A stretch of DNA of 64,000 bases from Maribacter aestuarii. GTDB lineage: Bacteria > Bacteroidota > Bacteroidia > Flavobacteriales > Flavobacteriaceae. Below are positions 34,099 to 44,809 of the stretch, one piece after another. Position 1 is the first letter of the stretch. The number at the start of each line of letters is the position of its first letter. The stretch covers positions 434,001 to 498,000 of the forward strand of contig NZ_CP107031.2 in assembly GCF_027474845.2 (NCBI RefSeq), read 5' to 3'. The position numbers and the translations under genes were made by a program. The notes below the pieces were generated by a model, which saw nothing but the letters and a program-made list of their open reading frames with translations, ran no database searches and was not told where the DNA came from.

Positions 34099-35988
34099 AT
34101 GAAAACATTACCAACGATTTTCAAAACAACTCTATTCGTATTTCTCTTGATTTTTGCGGTAGGGTGTAGTGACGACGACGATTCTCCAGGACCGATTTTA
34201 GACGATGATAACATTGTAGAGACGGCGCAGGCAACCTCTTCATTAAGCAGCCTTGTGGCAGCATTGTCCAAAGCTGATGAAAGCTCTAACAATAATTTGA
34301 TTACTGCACTAAGTGATGAGTCGGCAACCTTTACAGTTTTAGCACCAACTAATGACGCCTTTGCCAATCTTTTGGCAAGATTGGATGGTTTCGATTCTTT
34401 AGATGATTTTAATACGGAACAATTACAGGACTTGTTAGCCACCATACTAATATATCATGTGGTAGGAGGAGCTGCCGTAACTTCCGGCGATTTAGCGGAA
34501 GGGCAAACCATAACAACACTCCAAGGAGAAACGTTAACGGTAAGCTTAACAGGCGGTGCATCATTTACCGATGCAGCAGGTGAAAGTGCCAACGTTACAA
34601 CTGCCGATGTACTTACGGCTAACGGAGTTGTTCATTTAATTGATAAAGTTCTCTTACCCCAAGCAGCTATAGATGCTTTGGAAGGTGTATTATTAAGTTC
34701 CATTACCGATTTAGCGATCAACACTCCAACGTTGAGTAATTTAGTAGCAGCACTTCAAGCCGCAGACGGAGATTTACCAAACGTATTAGCTGGTGCAGGT
34801 CCGTTCACGGTTTTTGCCCCTACAAACGACGCCTTTGAAGCATTCTTGGAAGAAAATAATTTTGCTACATTAGGGGATGTTCCTGTTGACATATTGACAC
34901 AAGTATTATTGAACCATGTGGTTAGCGGTAGTTTGTTGGCTGCAGATTTGACAACAGGTTATCAATCCTCACTTTCCACTGCCGGACCGGATGGAGCTAA
35001 TTTGAGTATGTATATTAATACGAATGACGGTGTGCTTATCAATGCAGACGCAGCAGTTACCGGTGCCGATAACAAAGCTTTCAATGGAGTAGTGCATATT
35101 GTAGATGATGTTATTGATTTACCGAACATTGTAGATCATGCCGTAGCAAATTCTAATTTAACTTCTTTGGTTGGCGCCTTAACTAGCGGTGGTAATACGA
35201 CATTTACCGACTTGCTTTCAGATGCAACGGAAACGTTCACCGTATTTGCTCCTGTTAACAGTGCGTTCGAAAGTTTTGCAAGTGATAATGATTTAAATAC
35301 AATCCTTGCCAATCATGTAATTAAGGGAACAGCTGCCTTATCTACAGGATTAGAAAATGGATATCTAACTACTGAAGCAACCAAGGCGGACGCCAATAAT
35401 TTAAGTATGTATGTAAATACGGATAATGGAGTTGTTCTAAATGGAATAAGTACAGTAGCCGTTGCAGACGTAGTTGCGACTAACGGAATTATTCATGCAG
35501 TGGATACCGTTATAGACTTACCAACCGTAGTTACTTTCGCAGTGGCCGATGCGGGAACATTCTCAACACTTGTTAGTGCGCTAACGGAGTTGACACCAAC
35601 AACGGATTTTGCAGGTATTCTTTCTCGAACTGAAGATAACGATGACGGTATAAACCCTGATTTTACCGTTTTTGCACCCACAAACGATGCTTTTGCAGCA
35701 TTGAGCGCAATTCCCGAAGAAAGTGTATTAACACAGATTTTACTGCATCACGTGGTTTCGGGAGCCAATTTTAATTCAACGGATTTGACTCCAGACGGGA
35801 CTACTACTGTTAGTACGCTTGAGGGTGACGATATTATAATTACACTGCCAGGTACAGGAGATAACATTGCTGATGTAACCGATGGTTCAGGTACAGATGA
35901 TATCGGAATCATAGCTGTAGATGTACAAGCCAATAATGGTGTGATACACGTTTTGAACAAAGTAATGGTTCCAGATACAACAAATTAA
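34099..35988 (+). CDS. Fasciclin (FAS1) lipoprotein with four FAS1 domains
   Basis: A protein of 629 residues from the chosen start, where MKTLPTIFKTTLFVFLLIFA gives a clean lipoprotein signal with the lipid on C23 (VGC). The open frame reaches back to 34030 but that would bury the signal. Four FAS1 domains follow a stretch of acidic residues; they begin at NIVETAQATSSLSSL, SITDLAINTPTLSNL, IVDHAVANSNLTSL and VVTFAVADAGTFSTL. All have a version of the FTVFAPTNDAF signature. The role is probably surface adhesion or matrix binding. It has its own terminator and is probably transcribed singly. Confidence 0.93.
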   Translation: MKTLPTIFKTTLFVFLLIFAVGCSDDDDSPGPILDDDNIVETAQATSSLSSLVAALSKADESSNNNLITALSDESATFTVLAPTNDAFANLLARLDGFDSLDDFNTEQLQDLLATILIYHVVGGAAVTSGDLAEGQTITTLQGETLTVSLTGGASFTDAAGESANVTTADVLTANGVVHLIDKVLLPQAAIDALEGVLLSSITDLAINTPTLSNLVAALQAADGDLPNVLAGAGPFTVFAPTNDAFEAFLEENNFATLGDVPVDILTQVLLNHVVSGSLLAADLTTGYQSSLSTAGPDGANLSMYINTNDGVLINADAAVTGADNKAFNGVVHIVDDVIDLPNIVDHAVANSNLTSLVGALTSGGNTTFTDLLSDATETFTVFAPVNSAFESFASDNDLNTILANHVIKGTAALSTGLENGYLTTEATKADANNLSMYVNTDNGVVLNGISTVAVADVVATNGIIHAVDTVIDLPTVVTFAVADAGTFSTLVSALTELTPTTDFAGILSRTEDNDDGINPDFTVFAPTNDAFAALSAIPEESVLTQILLHHVVSGANFNSTDLTPDGTTTVSTLEGDDIIITLPGTGDNIADVTDGSGTDDIGIIAVDVQANNGVIHVLNKVMVPDTTN

Positions 35989-36013
35989 AATAACTGGAAT
36001 AATACTAATGAGG

Positions 36014-36034
36014 AAAGCCGCAATTTGCGGCTTT
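36014..36034 (+). terminator. Rho-independent terminator after second fasciclin gene
   Basis: A nine-base stem (AAAGCCGCA at 36014-36022 with TGCGGCTTT at 36026-36034) with a three-base loop continues into a run of seven T. Confidence 0.9.
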
Positions 36035-36315
36035 TTTTATGGCAATCTTTCAGGTAAACCTTTAATATTATTTATTTTTTGTTAAACTTTTCAAAAATAA
36101 ATATAAACAAAAGCAACCAAATTCCAATATTGTCATCTCATTAATAGATATAAGATAATTGTAAATAATGTTATCAATTTCAGAATTTATTAAATAATCC
36201 AAGATTTATGACCCCATTTGATATTAATAATTCTGTCATTAGTTTTTTACAAAATTTTACTCTGTTTTTATATTATTCAATAATTCTTTAAACATTTTAC
36301 CTAAAAACACACATT
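36035..36315. other. Intergenic region before third fasciclin gene
   Basis: The gap between the two genes is 327 bases including the terminator. It contains the dyad element at 36077-36113 and then very A+T-rich sequence up to the ATG at 36316. No gene was seen. Confidence 0.5.
36077..36113. promoter_or_regulatory. Conserved dyad element upstream of fasciclin gene 3
   Basis: The second copy of the 37-base element described at 33902-33938. It starts TTTTGTTAAACTTTT and ends AAACAAAAG with identical end-to-end length. It lies about 200 bases before the start codon, slightly further than the 160 bases of the other copy, and no copy was found before the first fasciclin gene. Confidence 0.4.
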
Positions 36316-38826
36316 ATGAAAAAAGTAGTATCATTAAAAAGTTTGCTGGCCTTGCTGGCCGTAATTTTTTTCGTATCGTCCTGTGAAAAGGACAACGAGG
36401 AAATGATGGAATCCAAAACGGATAACAATATTGTAACGGTTGCTCAAGGAGAAGAAGCATTATCTTCTCTGGTTTCTGCACTTTTGACAGCGGATAATTC
36501 CGAAGGAACAGATTTGGTAGGAACTTTAAGTGGTGAAGGCCCATTCACCGTATTTGCCCCGACCAATGCGGCGTTTACAGATTTATTAGAATCTTTAGAT
36601 GACTTTGACTCACTAGAAGATTTTGACACAGATGAAGAAAGGGCCATTTTGACCACCATTCTAACCTATCATGTGGTTGCTGGAGTCGCGGCCAAATCTA
36701 CGGATTTGAGTGACGGACAAATTATTCCAACAGTTCAAGGCGAAGAGCTGACCATTAACCTTGAAGGAGGAGTTTTTATCGATGATGCCACGGAAACAGA
36801 CGCTGAAGTTGTCATTGCCGACGTAGAGGCGAGCAACGGTGTAGTACACGTAATTGACAAAGTGATGCTTCCGCAAGCAATCATAGACGCTATTAACGAT
36901 GGGGAAATGAATAACGAAACCGGCACCTTGGTGGACGTAGTCGTTGCTACGGAAGCGCTGTCCATTTTAGAGGCCGCGGTCATCAAAGCTGGTTTAGCTG
37001 AAACGTTATCTAGCGAAGGTCCATTTACCGTATTTGCCCCTACCGATGATGCATTTGTAGCCTTGTTAGAAATTTTAGGAGACGACTATAACGGTTTGGA
37101 GGATTTTGATACCGATGAGGAAATGGCATTGTTAAAAGACATTCTCCTTTATCATGTTTTAGCGGCCGAAGTTAAAGCCGCTGATTTAGCGGCCGGTGAA
37201 GTCCCTACCGCCTTAGAAGACAATAGTATTGAGGTAATTGCTTCGGGGGATACATTTGTAATTGGAGATGCTTCTGATGTCAACGCAAATATCACGGCTA
37301 CGGATATTATGGCATCCAATGGTGTTGCCCATACAATAGATAAAGTATTATTACCACAGTCCGCTATAGATTTTGTGGCCACTTTAAGCTTGAAAACAAT
37401 TGTTGATACCGCAGTCGCCACGGACGATCTTAGCCTTTTGGTAGATGCTCTTACACAAGCGGACGCAGGACTGGTAGAAACTCTGAACGGAGCCGGACCA
37501 TTTACCGTTTTCGCTCCAACAAATGCAGCTTTTTTAGCACTACTTGATGTTTTAGGTGATGACTTCAATAGCTTATCAGATTTTGATACCGATGAAGAGA
37601 AAGCTTTATTGGTTAAGGTACTGACGTACCATGTAATAGCTGGTAACGCTGCCTTTTCCACTGATTTAAGCGATGGTCAATCTATTGAAACCGTTCAGGG
37701 TGAAAGTGTATCAATTAGCATAAAAGACGGCACGGTTCACATAATCGACGCAACTGATACGAATGCAACGGTAGCTATTCCAGATGTTGAGGCTAGCAAT
37801 GGTGTTGTACATGTTATCGACAAAGTATTACTGCCACAAGAAGTGTTGGACGCTTTAAGTGCTATGAGCTTGAAGACCATAGTGGAAATAGCAGTAGAAA
37901 CCAATGACTTAAGTTTATTGGTCGAAGCTTTCGGAAAAGCTGATGCCGGATTGGTCGAAACTTTAAGCGGTGCCGGTCCATTTACGGTATTTGCACCAAC
38001 AAATGCAGCATTTGCGGATTTGCTGAATATCTTAGGCGATGATTATCACAGTCTGGCAGATTTTGATACAGATGAAGAAAAAGATTTATTGGTACAAGTA
38101 TTAACGTATCATGTTGTTGCTGGTACAGCTGCTTTTTCAACAGATTTGAGTGACGGACAATCCATTGAAACTTTTCAAGGTGAAAACGTATCAATTAATT
38201 TAAAGGATGGAACGGTACATATAGTTGACGCAACTGATACCAATGCCACAGTGGTGATACCAGATGTTGAGGCGAGTAACGGTGTAGTTCACGTTATAAA
38301 TAAAGTATTGTTGCCACAAGCCGTATTAGATGCTTTGGCTCCTGAAGTACCTAATATAGTGGAAACCGCTCAAAGTGTGGATGATTTAAGCCTATTAGTG
38401 GAAGCCTTGATCCAAGCCGATGCAGGCTTAGTGGAAGTGTTGAGCGGTGATGGTCCTTTCACTGTGTTTGCACCAACAAACGCGGCATTTGCCGATTTGC
38501 TTGATGCGTTGGGTGATGATTATCACAGTTTAGCAGATTTTGATACGCATGACGAGAAGGCCCTTTTGGCGAAAGTATTAACATATCACGTTGTTTCAGG
38601 CGCTGCGGTCGCATCTACCGATTTGTCCAACCACCAAGAACTGGTTACCGTACAAGGAGAGTCGTTGTTCGCGATATTAAATCACGGCGTATTCTTAAAG
38701 GACAAAACCGATACTTTGGCAAAAGTGATAGGTGCGGATAATGAGACCAGTAACGGAATCGTACATATTATAGATAAAGTTGTTCTTCCGCAAGAAGTCT
38801 TGAACCTTTTAAATCCTTCACACTAA
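36316..38826 (+). CDS. Fasciclin (FAS1) lipoprotein with five FAS1 domains
   Basis: An 836-residue lipoprotein with lipid on C23 (IFFVSSC) and five FAS1 domains of about 155-160 residues. They begin at NIVTVAQGEEALSSL, LVDVVVATEALSIL, SLKTIVDTAVATDDL, SLKTIVEIAVETNDL and NIVETAQSVDDLSLL, each with GPFTVFAPTNAAF or a close variant and a TYHVVAG-like helix. Domains 3 and 4 are nearly the same, showing recent internal duplication. The domains are rich in Asp and Glu (DFDTDEE repeated), so calcium binding is conceivable. It is the largest of the three tandem fasciclin genes. Confidence 0.93.
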   Translation: MKKVVSLKSLLALLAVIFFVSSCEKDNEEMMESKTDNNIVTVAQGEEALSSLVSALLTADNSEGTDLVGTLSGEGPFTVFAPTNAAFTDLLESLDDFDSLEDFDTDEERAILTTILTYHVVAGVAAKSTDLSDGQIIPTVQGEELTINLEGGVFIDDATETDAEVVIADVEASNGVVHVIDKVMLPQAIIDAINDGEMNNETGTLVDVVVATEALSILEAAVIKAGLAETLSSEGPFTVFAPTDDAFVALLEILGDDYNGLEDFDTDEEMALLKDILLYHVLAAEVKAADLAAGEVPTALEDNSIEVIASGDTFVIGDASDVNANITATDIMASNGVAHTIDKVLLPQSAIDFVATLSLKTIVDTAVATDDLSLLVDALTQADAGLVETLNGAGPFTVFAPTNAAFLALLDVLGDDFNSLSDFDTDEEKALLVKVLTYHVIAGNAAFSTDLSDGQSIETVQGESVSISIKDGTVHIIDATDTNATVAIPDVEASNGVVHVIDKVLLPQEVLDALSAMSLKTIVEIAVETNDLSLLVEAFGKADAGLVETLSGAGPFTVFAPTNAAFADLLNILGDDYHSLADFDTDEEKDLLVQVLTYHVVAGTAAFSTDLSDGQSIETFQGENVSINLKDGTVHIVDATDTNATVVIPDVEASNGVVHVINKVLLPQAVLDALAPEVPNIVETAQSVDDLSLLVEALIQADAGLVEVLSGDGPFTVFAPTNAAFADLLDALGDDYHSLADFDTHDEKALLAKVLTYHVVSGAAVASTDLSNHQELVTVQGESLFAILNHGVFLKDKTDTLAKVIGADNETSNGIVHIIDKVVLPQEVLNLLNPSH
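37387..38346 (+). repeat. Tandem duplication of a 480-base FAS1 unit
   Basis: Domains 3 and 4 start exactly 480 bases apart (AGCTTGAA at 37387 and 37867), equal to 160 codons. Their protein sequences agree over most positions, including LSDGQSIET, DGTVHI and DATDTNATV, whereas the other domains are clearly more diverged. Confidence 0.75.
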
Positions 38827-38860
38827 AGTATTCGTACTATTAATCAAATAGACGATTATC

Positions 38861-38893
38861 AAAAACCCTCCTGAGAAATTTAGGAGGGTTTTT
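38861..38893 (+). terminator. Rho-independent terminator after third fasciclin gene
   Basis: A 12-base stem (AAAAACCCTCCT at 38861-38872 with AGGAGGGTTTTT at 38882-38893, nine-base loop) ends in a T-run about 35 bases after the stop. Confidence 0.92.
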
Positions 38894-39035
38894 TGTGTAC
38901 AGAAATTTTTCAGACAACAGAAGTATATCTTTTAGCATACAAATAGCTATCCTTTACAACTAACTTTTTTTTAAGTGGCATATAGTGCCATATTGCAACT
39001 CCCAAATCTTACCAAACCAAACCTTAATCAATGGC

Positions 39036-39064
39036 AAAAGCCCCTACGCTGAGTGGGGGCTTTT
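39036..39064. terminator. Bidirectional terminator between fasciclin cluster and yidC
   Basis: A stem of about 12 pairs (AAAAGCCCCTAC at 39036-39047 with GTGGGGGCTTTT at 39053-39064, one G-T pair). It stops minus-strand yidC transcripts. It also ends any plus-strand transcript that begins after the terminator at 38893, for which no gene is known. Confidence 0.85.
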
Positions 39065-39088
39065 TATTTATGTAAAATCCAAAATAAT

Positions 39089-40942
39089 TTAGCGTTTTTT
39101 CTGAGACTCGGCCTGTTCCATCATTTCACGCATCTTACGCTGGAACTTGTTTTCCTTTTTCGGTTTCTTTTTGTTCTCCTGAATTTGGGCATGTATTTTA
39201 TCATTGTCCAGGATAAAGTTCTTTATGACCAACATGATACCTATAGTAATCAAATTGGAAACAAAATAATACAAACTTAATCCACTCGCATAGTTGTTAA
39301 AGAAAAACAACATCATGAACGGCATCAGGTACATGATAAATTTCATATTAGGCATACCGGGTTGCGTCGGCATGTTCTGACCCGTAGTCATCATCATGTA
39401 AAAGAATATCGCCACCGAAGCCAGAATTGGAAAAAGACTAATGTGGTCCCCGTAAAACGGAATAGAAAATCCTTCTGGAAATTGATAAATGGTATCAAAA
39501 GAAGAAAGGTCGTCCGCCCATAAAAAAGACTTTTGCCGCAATGCGAAAGAAGTCGGGAAAAACATGAAAAGCGCATAGAAAATTGGCATTTGTAAGAATG
39601 CCGGGACACAGCCGCTCATGGGACTAACGCCCGCCTTACCGTACAACTTCATGGTTTCTTGCTGCTTTTTCATGGCGTTGTCCTTGTACTTTTCGCCCAA
39701 TTCCGTAATCTCAGGCTTCAACACCTTCATTTTTGCCTGTGAGAGGTAAGACTTGTAAGTAACCGGAGACATTGCTAAACGAACTAAAATTGTCATAATA
39801 ACAATAGCAATTCCATAAGGAAAATACGTGCTTATTAGCGCATAAAATGGTGTGAAAACGTATCGGTTGATCCAACCGAAAATACCCCATCCAAAGGGGA
39901 TGGAATCTACCAGGCCTAAATCTTCGTACTGGGAGAGTACCTCAACATCTGTAGGCCCAAAATACCAGTACATGTCCTTGGAAATACCTCCACCCTTTAC
40001 TTCTATGGGCAACGTGGATGCGTATTCCTTCGTAAAGCCAAACGTCCTACTTTCTTCTTCTACTAAATTTTTAGAAGTAAGAACACCTGATTTGAACGGT
40101 TCGTCCGTGGCCAGAATAGAACTAAAAAAATGTTGTCTGTACGATATCCATTTAATATCCTCTTCGGTTTCCTCATCGTCGCTTCCCTCGGACAATTTAC
40201 TTAATTTGTCATCTTCATGATTGTAGGTAAGACGGGTGTATCTATTTTCGTACTCGATACTCTTGGAATGACGTATTCCCTTTAGTCTCCAATCCAGGGT
40301 AACGGGCTTATTTTCGTTAATGATATTATCCAAACCTTGAGAACGAACGGTAAAATCGACCAAATAATCATCGGGCTTCATTTCATACCGATATTCCAAA
40401 AATTTGTCGTTTGCCGCTTTTGCTTTTAAGGAAATTACTTGGTTACCACTAGAATTGGTCAAGCTAGGCTCAAAGAACAAATCTTGTGTATTCAAGACGC
40501 GATTATCGGTAGTAGAGAAATCAAACCCGAAAGATGAATTACCATCCTTTATCAGATAAACGGGAACGGAATCATAGGTAACAAAATTCTTCATTTTAGC
40601 CTCCACAATGTAACCGCCTTTACTACTGATCTTTAGGACAACAACATCATTCTCCAATGTAATGATTTCTTCGGTAGGAGTAGTAAAACCGAAAGCTCCT
40701 AACTGACTCTGATAATTAGCCACTGCAGTGGAGTCATTTAAGTTAAGGCTAGGTTTTTCGTCGGTAACGATTTCATTTTGAACTTCTGGCTCGCTGGCCT
40801 CGGCATCAATCTGTTCTTGTTGTGCTTTTTGGGCCTCAACCTCTTCGGGAGTGGGTTTGTTCTGATAAAACATAAAGATGAGTATCCCAAAAATCAGTAC
40901 AAAACCGATAATAGAATTCACATCCAATTTCTTTTCTTCCAT
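39089..40942 (-). CDS. yidC: Membrane protein insertase YidC
   Basis: A 617-residue inner-membrane insertase of the Gram-negative type. An N-terminal helix (residues 7-24, FVLIFGILIFMF) is followed by an acidic linker, a large periplasmic beta domain up to about residue 340, and the five-helix insertase core (IAIVIMTILVRLAMSPVTYK with the conserved hydrophilic-groove Arg, PMSGCVPAFLQMPIFYALF, and later helices). The tail is strongly basic (KKPKKENKFQRKMREMM), able to contact the ribosome. It lies 86 bases after pyrG, the usual Bacteroidota gene order, and its transcript ends at the hairpin at 39036-39064. Confidence 0.97.
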   Translation of the reverse strand: MEEKKLDVNSIIGFVLIFGILIFMFYQNKPTPEEVEAQKAQQEQIDAEASEPEVQNEIVTDEKPSLNLNDSTAVANYQSQLGAFGFTTPTEEIITLENDVVVLKISSKGGYIVEAKMKNFVTYDSVPVYLIKDGNSSFGFDFSTTDNRVLNTQDLFFEPSLTNSSGNQVISLKAKAANDKFLEYRYEMKPDDYLVDFTVRSQGLDNIINENKPVTLDWRLKGIRHSKSIEYENRYTRLTYNHEDDKLSKLSEGSDDEETEEDIKWISYRQHFFSSILATDEPFKSGVLTSKNLVEEESRTFGFTKEYASTLPIEVKGGGISKDMYWYFGPTDVEVLSQYEDLGLVDSIPFGWGIFGWINRYVFTPFYALISTYFPYGIAIVIMTILVRLAMSPVTYKSYLSQAKMKVLKPEITELGEKYKDNAMKKQQETMKLYGKAGVSPMSGCVPAFLQMPIFYALFMFFPTSFALRQKSFLWADDLSSFDTIYQFPEGFSIPFYGDHISLFPILASVAIFFYMMMTTGQNMPTQPGMPNMKFIMYLMPFMMLFFFNNYASGLSLYYFVSNLITIGIMLVIKNFILDNDKIHAQIQENKKKPKKENKFQRKMREMMEQAESQKKR

Positions 40943-41028
40943 CTAAATAATCTAATTAGTAAGGTAATCGTTTGGTTTTTCTTCCGATACCAATTCAGAA
41001 TACGCAAATATATGCCCAAATACGGAGT

Positions 41029-42958
<1,930 letters not shown>

Positions 42959-42961
42959 ATT

Positions 42962-42969
42962 TAAATCTA
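42962..42969 (-). promoter_or_regulatory. Candidate -7 box abutting DUF3820 start
   Basis: On the minus strand TAGATTTA matches seven of eight positions of TAnnTTTG and is separated from the ATG by three bases, which would give a leaderless transcript. Confidence 0.3.
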
Positions 42970-42976
42970 AATAAAT

Positions 42977-42984
42977 TATCTTTA
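42977..42984 (+). promoter_or_regulatory. Candidate -7 box for TIM barrel gene
   Basis: TATCTTTA matches seven of eight positions of TAnnTTTG and lies 22 bases before the ATG at 43007, in the short divergent region shared with the DUF3820 gene. Confidence 0.35.
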
Positions 42985-43006
42985 AGACACACTATAGTCA
43001 GACACA

Positions 43007-43879
43007 ATGAAACGAAGAAAATTTATAGGCGCATCCGCAGCAGCTTCTCTAGGACTTTTGGCCACTAAAACTGTTGGCGCCACGCCCAGGCCTGATGGAA
43101 ATTATAAAAGCGAGCTTAAAGGAAATATTAACCATAGCGCCTGCCGTTGGTGCTACAGTAGAATTCCCATGGAGGAGTTTTTAAAGAACCTCAACGACCT
43201 GGGGATAAAAGCTATGGACCTTACCGGACCCGAGGATTGGCCATTGATGAAAAAGTACAACATCCATGCATCTATGTGCTGGGGCGCAGGTCTGGGCATT
43301 GAAAAAGGCTGGAACGACCCTAAATTGCATAAAGAACTGATTGCCGATTACCTACGCGTTATTCCACTGGTAGCGGAAGCCGGTTACAAAAATCTTATTT
43401 GCTTTAGTGGAAACCGTAATGGAATGAACGATTTAGTAGGGCTCGAAAACTGTGTTACTGGCCTTCAACAGATTTTGCCTACTGCCAAAGAACATGGCGT
43501 CGTCATACAAATGGAGTTATTGAATTCCAAAGTAGACCATAAGGACTATATGTGCGATCATACGCTTTGGGGGGTAGAATTGTGTAGAAGATTAGGATCT
43601 GAGAATTTTAAACTGCTCTACGATATTTATCATATGCAAATTATGGAAGGCGATGTTATTCGGAACATTCGTGAGTACCACCCCTACTTTGGGCATTACC
43701 ATACCGGTGGAAATCCTGGCCGGCATGAAATCAATGAAACGCAAGAATTGTATTATCCAGCTATAATGAAGGCCATTCTGGAAACCGGATACAAGGGCTA
43801 CGTAGCTCAGGAATTCATTCCCACTTGGGAAGACCCCATAGCTGCATTAAAGGAGGGAATAACGATTTGTGACGTCTGA
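43007..43879 (+). CDS. Tat-exported TIM barrel protein, hydroxypyruvate isomerase-like
   Basis: A 290-residue sugar-phosphate-isomerase/epimerase-like TIM barrel. The Tat signal is KRRKFIGASAAASLG. The barrel resembles hydroxypyruvate isomerase: metal or catalytic Glu residues in VIQMELLNSKVDH and VAQEFIPTWEDP, and the FGHYHTGGNPGRHEI segment. Exported members occur widely in Bacteroidota and Planctomycetes next to Gfo/Idh and DUF1080 enzymes of keto-sugar metabolism, although here those lie 20 kb away. The natural substrate is not known. The stop is six bases from that of the converging DUF922 gene. Confidence 0.88.
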   Translation: MKRRKFIGASAAASLGLLATKTVGATPRPDGNYKSELKGNINHSACRWCYSRIPMEEFLKNLNDLGIKAMDLTGPEDWPLMKKYNIHASMCWGAGLGIEKGWNDPKLHKELIADYLRVIPLVAEAGYKNLICFSGNRNGMNDLVGLENCVTGLQQILPTAKEHGVVIQMELLNSKVDHKDYMCDHTLWGVELCRRLGSENFKLLYDIYHMQIMEGDVIRNIREYHPYFGHYHTGGNPGRHEINETQELYYPAIMKAILETGYKGYVAQEFIPTWEDPIAALKEGITICDV

Positions 43880-43885
43880 TTTTTA

Positions 43886-44416
43886 TTATTCCGATAAAGC
43901 TTTCACTATTTTCTTTGTCCAAGCTACTTGTTGTGGCACATTCCGCGAATAATCGGTTTCATCGTCATACCTATTCTGAAAATCGTTAAGCTCCCTTAAG
44001 GTCTTTTTGTAAATGGCCCTGACTTCGGCTTTTACGTTTTTGGTGAATGAGGTTTTGGCCATCTCCAAACTCATTTTACGCGCAAAAAGCTCTGAGATAT
44101 CAAAATGCAACTGTTCGTGGATCAAGGTAGTATCATTGCAGATTTTTGGTCTGTACCATGATTTTTCGGGATAGAAAAAAGCATTCACCTCGTAATCAAC
44201 CATCATTTTTGTACCCTCGTAATACGTAGAAAAATTATAACTGATACCACTTGCCGTGGTAGCCGCCGCACCAACCCCAATAGGTACTTCTCCTTTAAAA
44301 TCTTTCCAAGACAATCGTTTACCCGCATCCCACGGAACCACTTCCTGCGCTGTGCCGCCAGAGACCATGGTGAAAAGGAGAATGAGTAAACCTATATTTT
44401 TTACTACAGAATCCAA
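43886..44416 (-). CDS. Secreted DUF922 protein (putative zinc protease)
   Basis: A 176-residue protein with a signal peptide (residues 1 to about 23, ending GGTAQ). The DUF922 domain carries a zinc-protease-like motif HEQLHFD followed by a conserved ISELFARK helix. Proteolysis has not been shown for the family. Its start overlaps the end of the OsmC gene by 13 bases, so translation may be coupled. It is the last gene of the probable guaA operon. Confidence 0.85.
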   Translation of the reverse strand: MDSVVKNIGLLILLFTMVSGGTAQEVVPWDAGKRLSWKDFKGEVPIGVGAAATTASGISYNFSTYYEGTKMMVDYEVNAFFYPEKSWYRPKICNDTTLIHEQLHFDISELFARKMSLEMAKTSFTKNVKAEVRAIYKKTLRELNDFQNRYDDETDYSRNVPQQVAWTKKIVKALSE

Positions 44417-44808
44417 TTGTAGGTGATTACCTTTTCAATATCCGGATGAAGGCTAAAATGCACCGGACAAGTATCCGCTGTATGTTCTAAAATCTTTCTG
44501 TTCTTTTCAGAAATGTTGGCAGGTAAACTCATTGTAACCTCAATCTTAGAAATTCTTCTAGGAGATGCGGACATATGCTTGGTTACCTCGGCCGTGGAAG
44601 ACTTTAAGTCTACCCCAAGTCCATTGGCCTTTATCCCCATCATGGTCAACATGCAGCTTGCCAGTCCTGTGGCAACGGTATCCGTTGGGGAAAAAGCTTG
44701 CCCCAGGCCATTATTGTCCGTGGGTGCATCGGTCGTGAACGAATTACCCGATTTTAAGTGTGTACATTCCGTTCTTAAATCCCCGTTATAGCTAACTTTT
44801 GAAGTCAT
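44404..44808 (-). CDS. OsmC family protein
   Basis: A 134-residue OsmC/YhfA-type protein. The two conserved cysteines are in TGLASCMLTMMG and HTADTCPVHFSL. OsmC members reduce organic hydroperoxides with such a pair and defend against oxidative stress in the cytoplasm; the short YhfA-like branch is less well characterised. The start is one base after the stop of the LysM gene and the end overlaps the DUF922 start, so it is part of a tightly packed operon. Confidence 0.9.
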   Translation of the reverse strand: MTSKVSYNGDLRTECTHLKSGNSFTTDAPTDNNGLGQAFSPTDTVATGLASCMLTMMGIKANGLGVDLKSSTAEVTKHMSASPRRISKIEVTMSLPANISEKNRKILEHTADTCPVHFSLHPDIEKVITYNWIL

Positions 44809-44809
44809 A

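Noticed and set aside
37152-37661. Minus-strand open frame of 169 codons inside the third fasciclin gene
   Set aside because: It is the antisense of a repetitive FAS1 domain; low-complexity Ser/Ala/Thr composition and the perfect domain structure on the other strand show it is not real.
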